From Bryobacterales bacterium (GTDB taxonomy: Bacteria; Acidobacteriota; Terriglobia; Bryobacterales; Bryobacteraceae), in contig CANIHR010000017.1 of the NCBI GenBank assembly GCA_947467185.1, positions 1 to 33,760 on the forward strand: 33,760 nt of DNA. Reading direction: 5' to 3'. Numbering within the stretch: position 1 is the first letter of the stretch; each line of letters begins with the position of its first letter. Shown here in pieces: positions 32,809 to 33,760 of the stretch. The notes beneath the pieces are model-generated. The model was not told the DNA's origin and ran no database searches. It worked only from the letters and a program-made list of their open reading frames with translations. The position numbers and the translations under genes are program-made.

Positions 32809-33760
32809 ATGAAGCTTCGCTCCGCGGTCCTGGCGCTGTTGCTTGTCACCGCGCCCGCGCGGAATCGCAGCGGTGCGTTCCAGTCGCCCCCGGAAGTCCG
32901 TTATCCGGCTCGCGACGGAGGCGTCGAGACTCTTCGCGTCCGCGCGCAGGCCCAGCAGCAGACCGCCGCGCAGTTCGAAGTGGAACATGACTTCCACTTC
33001 ACCGACCGCATCGTCGAAAGCGGCATCACCTTCGTCCCCCACATCGTGGATGATGCAGGGCTGAACTACAAGGCCGTCCACTACGATCACGGAACCGGCA
33101 TCGCCGCCGCCGATGTGGATGGCGATGGTCTTTCCGACATCTACTTCGTCAATCAGACCGGCGGCAACGAACTCTGGAAGAATCTCGGCGGCGGTAAATT
33201 CCGCAACATCACCGATAGCTCCGGCGCCGCCGTCAAAGGCCGAATTTCCGTGGGAGCCTTCTTCGCCGACATCGATAATGACGGCGACCCCGATCTCTTC
33301 ATCACCACTGTCCGCGGCGGCAATGTCCTGCTGGAAAACGACGGTCACGGCGTCTTCCGCGATATCACGCAACGCGCCGGCGTCGGCCAGGTGGCCCACT
33401 CCTCCGGCAGCGTTTTTTTTGACTACAACCGCGACGGCCTGCCCGACCTGCTCGTCTGTAACGTTGGCAAATACACCTCCGAAACCAAAGGCGCTCAGGG
33501 CCAGTATGTAGGGTTCCCCGACGCGTTCTCCGGCCACATGTACTCCGAGCGTTTCGAATACCCGGTCCTCTACCGCAATCTCGGCGGCGGAAGGTTTCGC
33601 GACGTCACCGCCGCCACAGGTCTGAAGCCGCGCGGCTGGTGCGGTGATGTCTCCGTCGCCGATCTCAATAACGATGGCTTTCCTGACATCTACTTCCTCA
33701 ACATGATGGGAGCCAACCACTACTTCGAAAACCGTGGTGGCCAGGCCTTCGTCGAACGTC
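32809..33760 (+). CDS. FG-GAP/VCBS repeat protein (CRTAC1-like), 5' part
   Basis: The gene starts at the ATG immediately after the mutarotase-like stop and is open to the right edge (317 codons seen), which is why the track omits it. A signal-like N-terminus (MKLRSAVLALLLVTAPA) is followed by calcium-binding loops ADVDGDG, ADIDNDG, FDYNRDG and ADLNNDG, each closed by a D-I-Y-F or D-L-x-x strand, as in the complete protein at 29274. The expected ASPIC/UnbV end lies outside. It is a probable operon partner of the mutarotase-like gene. Confidence 0.82.
   Translation, partial: MKLRSAVLALLLVTAPARNRSGAFQSPPEVRYPARDGGVETLRVRAQAQQQTAAQFEVEHDFHFTDRIVESGITFVPHIVDDAGLNYKAVHYDHGTGIAAADVDGDGLSDIYFVNQTGGNELWKNLGGGKFRNITDSSGAAVKGRISVGAFFADIDNDGDPDLFITTVRGGNVLLENDGHGVFRDITQRAGVGQVAHSSGSVFFDYNRDGLPDLLVCNVGKYTSETKGAQGQYVGFPDAFSGHMYSERFEYPVLYRNLGGGRFRDVTAATGLKPRGWCGDVSVADLNNDGFPDIYFLNMMGANHYFENRGGQAFVER

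Noticed and set aside
31906-33720. 604-aa minus-strand ORF rich in V, E and G
   Set aside because: It is a shadow of the mutarotase-like and FG-GAP genes; GC-rich codons leave the opposite strand open. The repetitive EV/VV pattern mirrors the D-x-D-x-D-G repeats.
1-33760. CRISPR array, tRNA, rRNA, insertion sequence or prophage
   Set aside because: No regularly spaced repeats, no cloverleaf or rRNA segments, and no transposase, integrase or phage structural gene were seen by eye. The only long repeat is the micro-gene element.

Overview
The window looks like a chromosomal segment of an Acidobacteriota bacterium, most likely from the Bryobacterales/Solibacteraceae side of the phylum. This is inferred from gene content: a PSCyt1/DUF1549/DUF1553 plus DUF1501 pair, two FG-GAP/ASPIC-UnbV (CRTAC1-like) exoproteins, a DUF1080 hydrolase end, Tat-exported sugar isomerase-like proteins, a secreted protein of a type I associate with this group, and GC that by eye sits in the low-to-mid 60s percent. 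No rRNA, tRNA or CRISPR array is visible.

Left part (1-9.3 kb). After the end of a DUF1080 protein comes a small repeated element, then a leftward run of genes: der, a BNR-repeat protein, a Tat-exported TIM-barrel isomerase, infC and a secreted beta-helix protein. Several of these overlap by 4 nt. A rightward dinG-queD pair and a secreted protein of unknown function follow.

Middle (9.3-16.9 kb). This holds an unknown 108-residue protein and glucarate dehydratase (gudD), whose usual N-terminus lies upstream of any standard start codon. Next is a leftward cluster: a ribbon-helix-helix-like protein, a membrane protein, and a Septu-like ATPase/HNH defence pair whose GC is lower than its surroundings. 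The second copy of the repeated element follows, then a PQQ dehydrogenase with a dihaem cytochrome c.

Right part (16.9-33.8 kb). Gamma-glutamyltranspeptidase is followed by a porin, a PstS-like protein and a hybrid histidine kinase broken by a 6-G run. Then come a nucleotidyltransferase (RfbA-like), the PSCyt1/DUF1501 pair, a VOC protein, a VapBC toxin-antitoxin pair, a CRTAC1-like protein, and a FadR-type GntR regulator divergent from a secreted mutarotase-fold protein. A second CRTAC1-like protein runs off the end.

The most unusual item is the repeated element, present as inverted copies at about 232-562 and 14194-14517. Each copy has a leader about 165 nt long that is roughly 90% identical between copies by hand count, a strong Shine-Dalgarno, an ORF of only 25-26 codons with a hydrophobic start and a basic end, and a downstream hairpin. 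The ORF nucleotides have diverged, but the C-terminal peptide (KIDF-x-F) is kept through synonymous changes, including TAA versus TGA stops. This points to a real translated micro-gene under a conserved RNA leader. All coordinates and functions come from reading the sequence; no database search was run.
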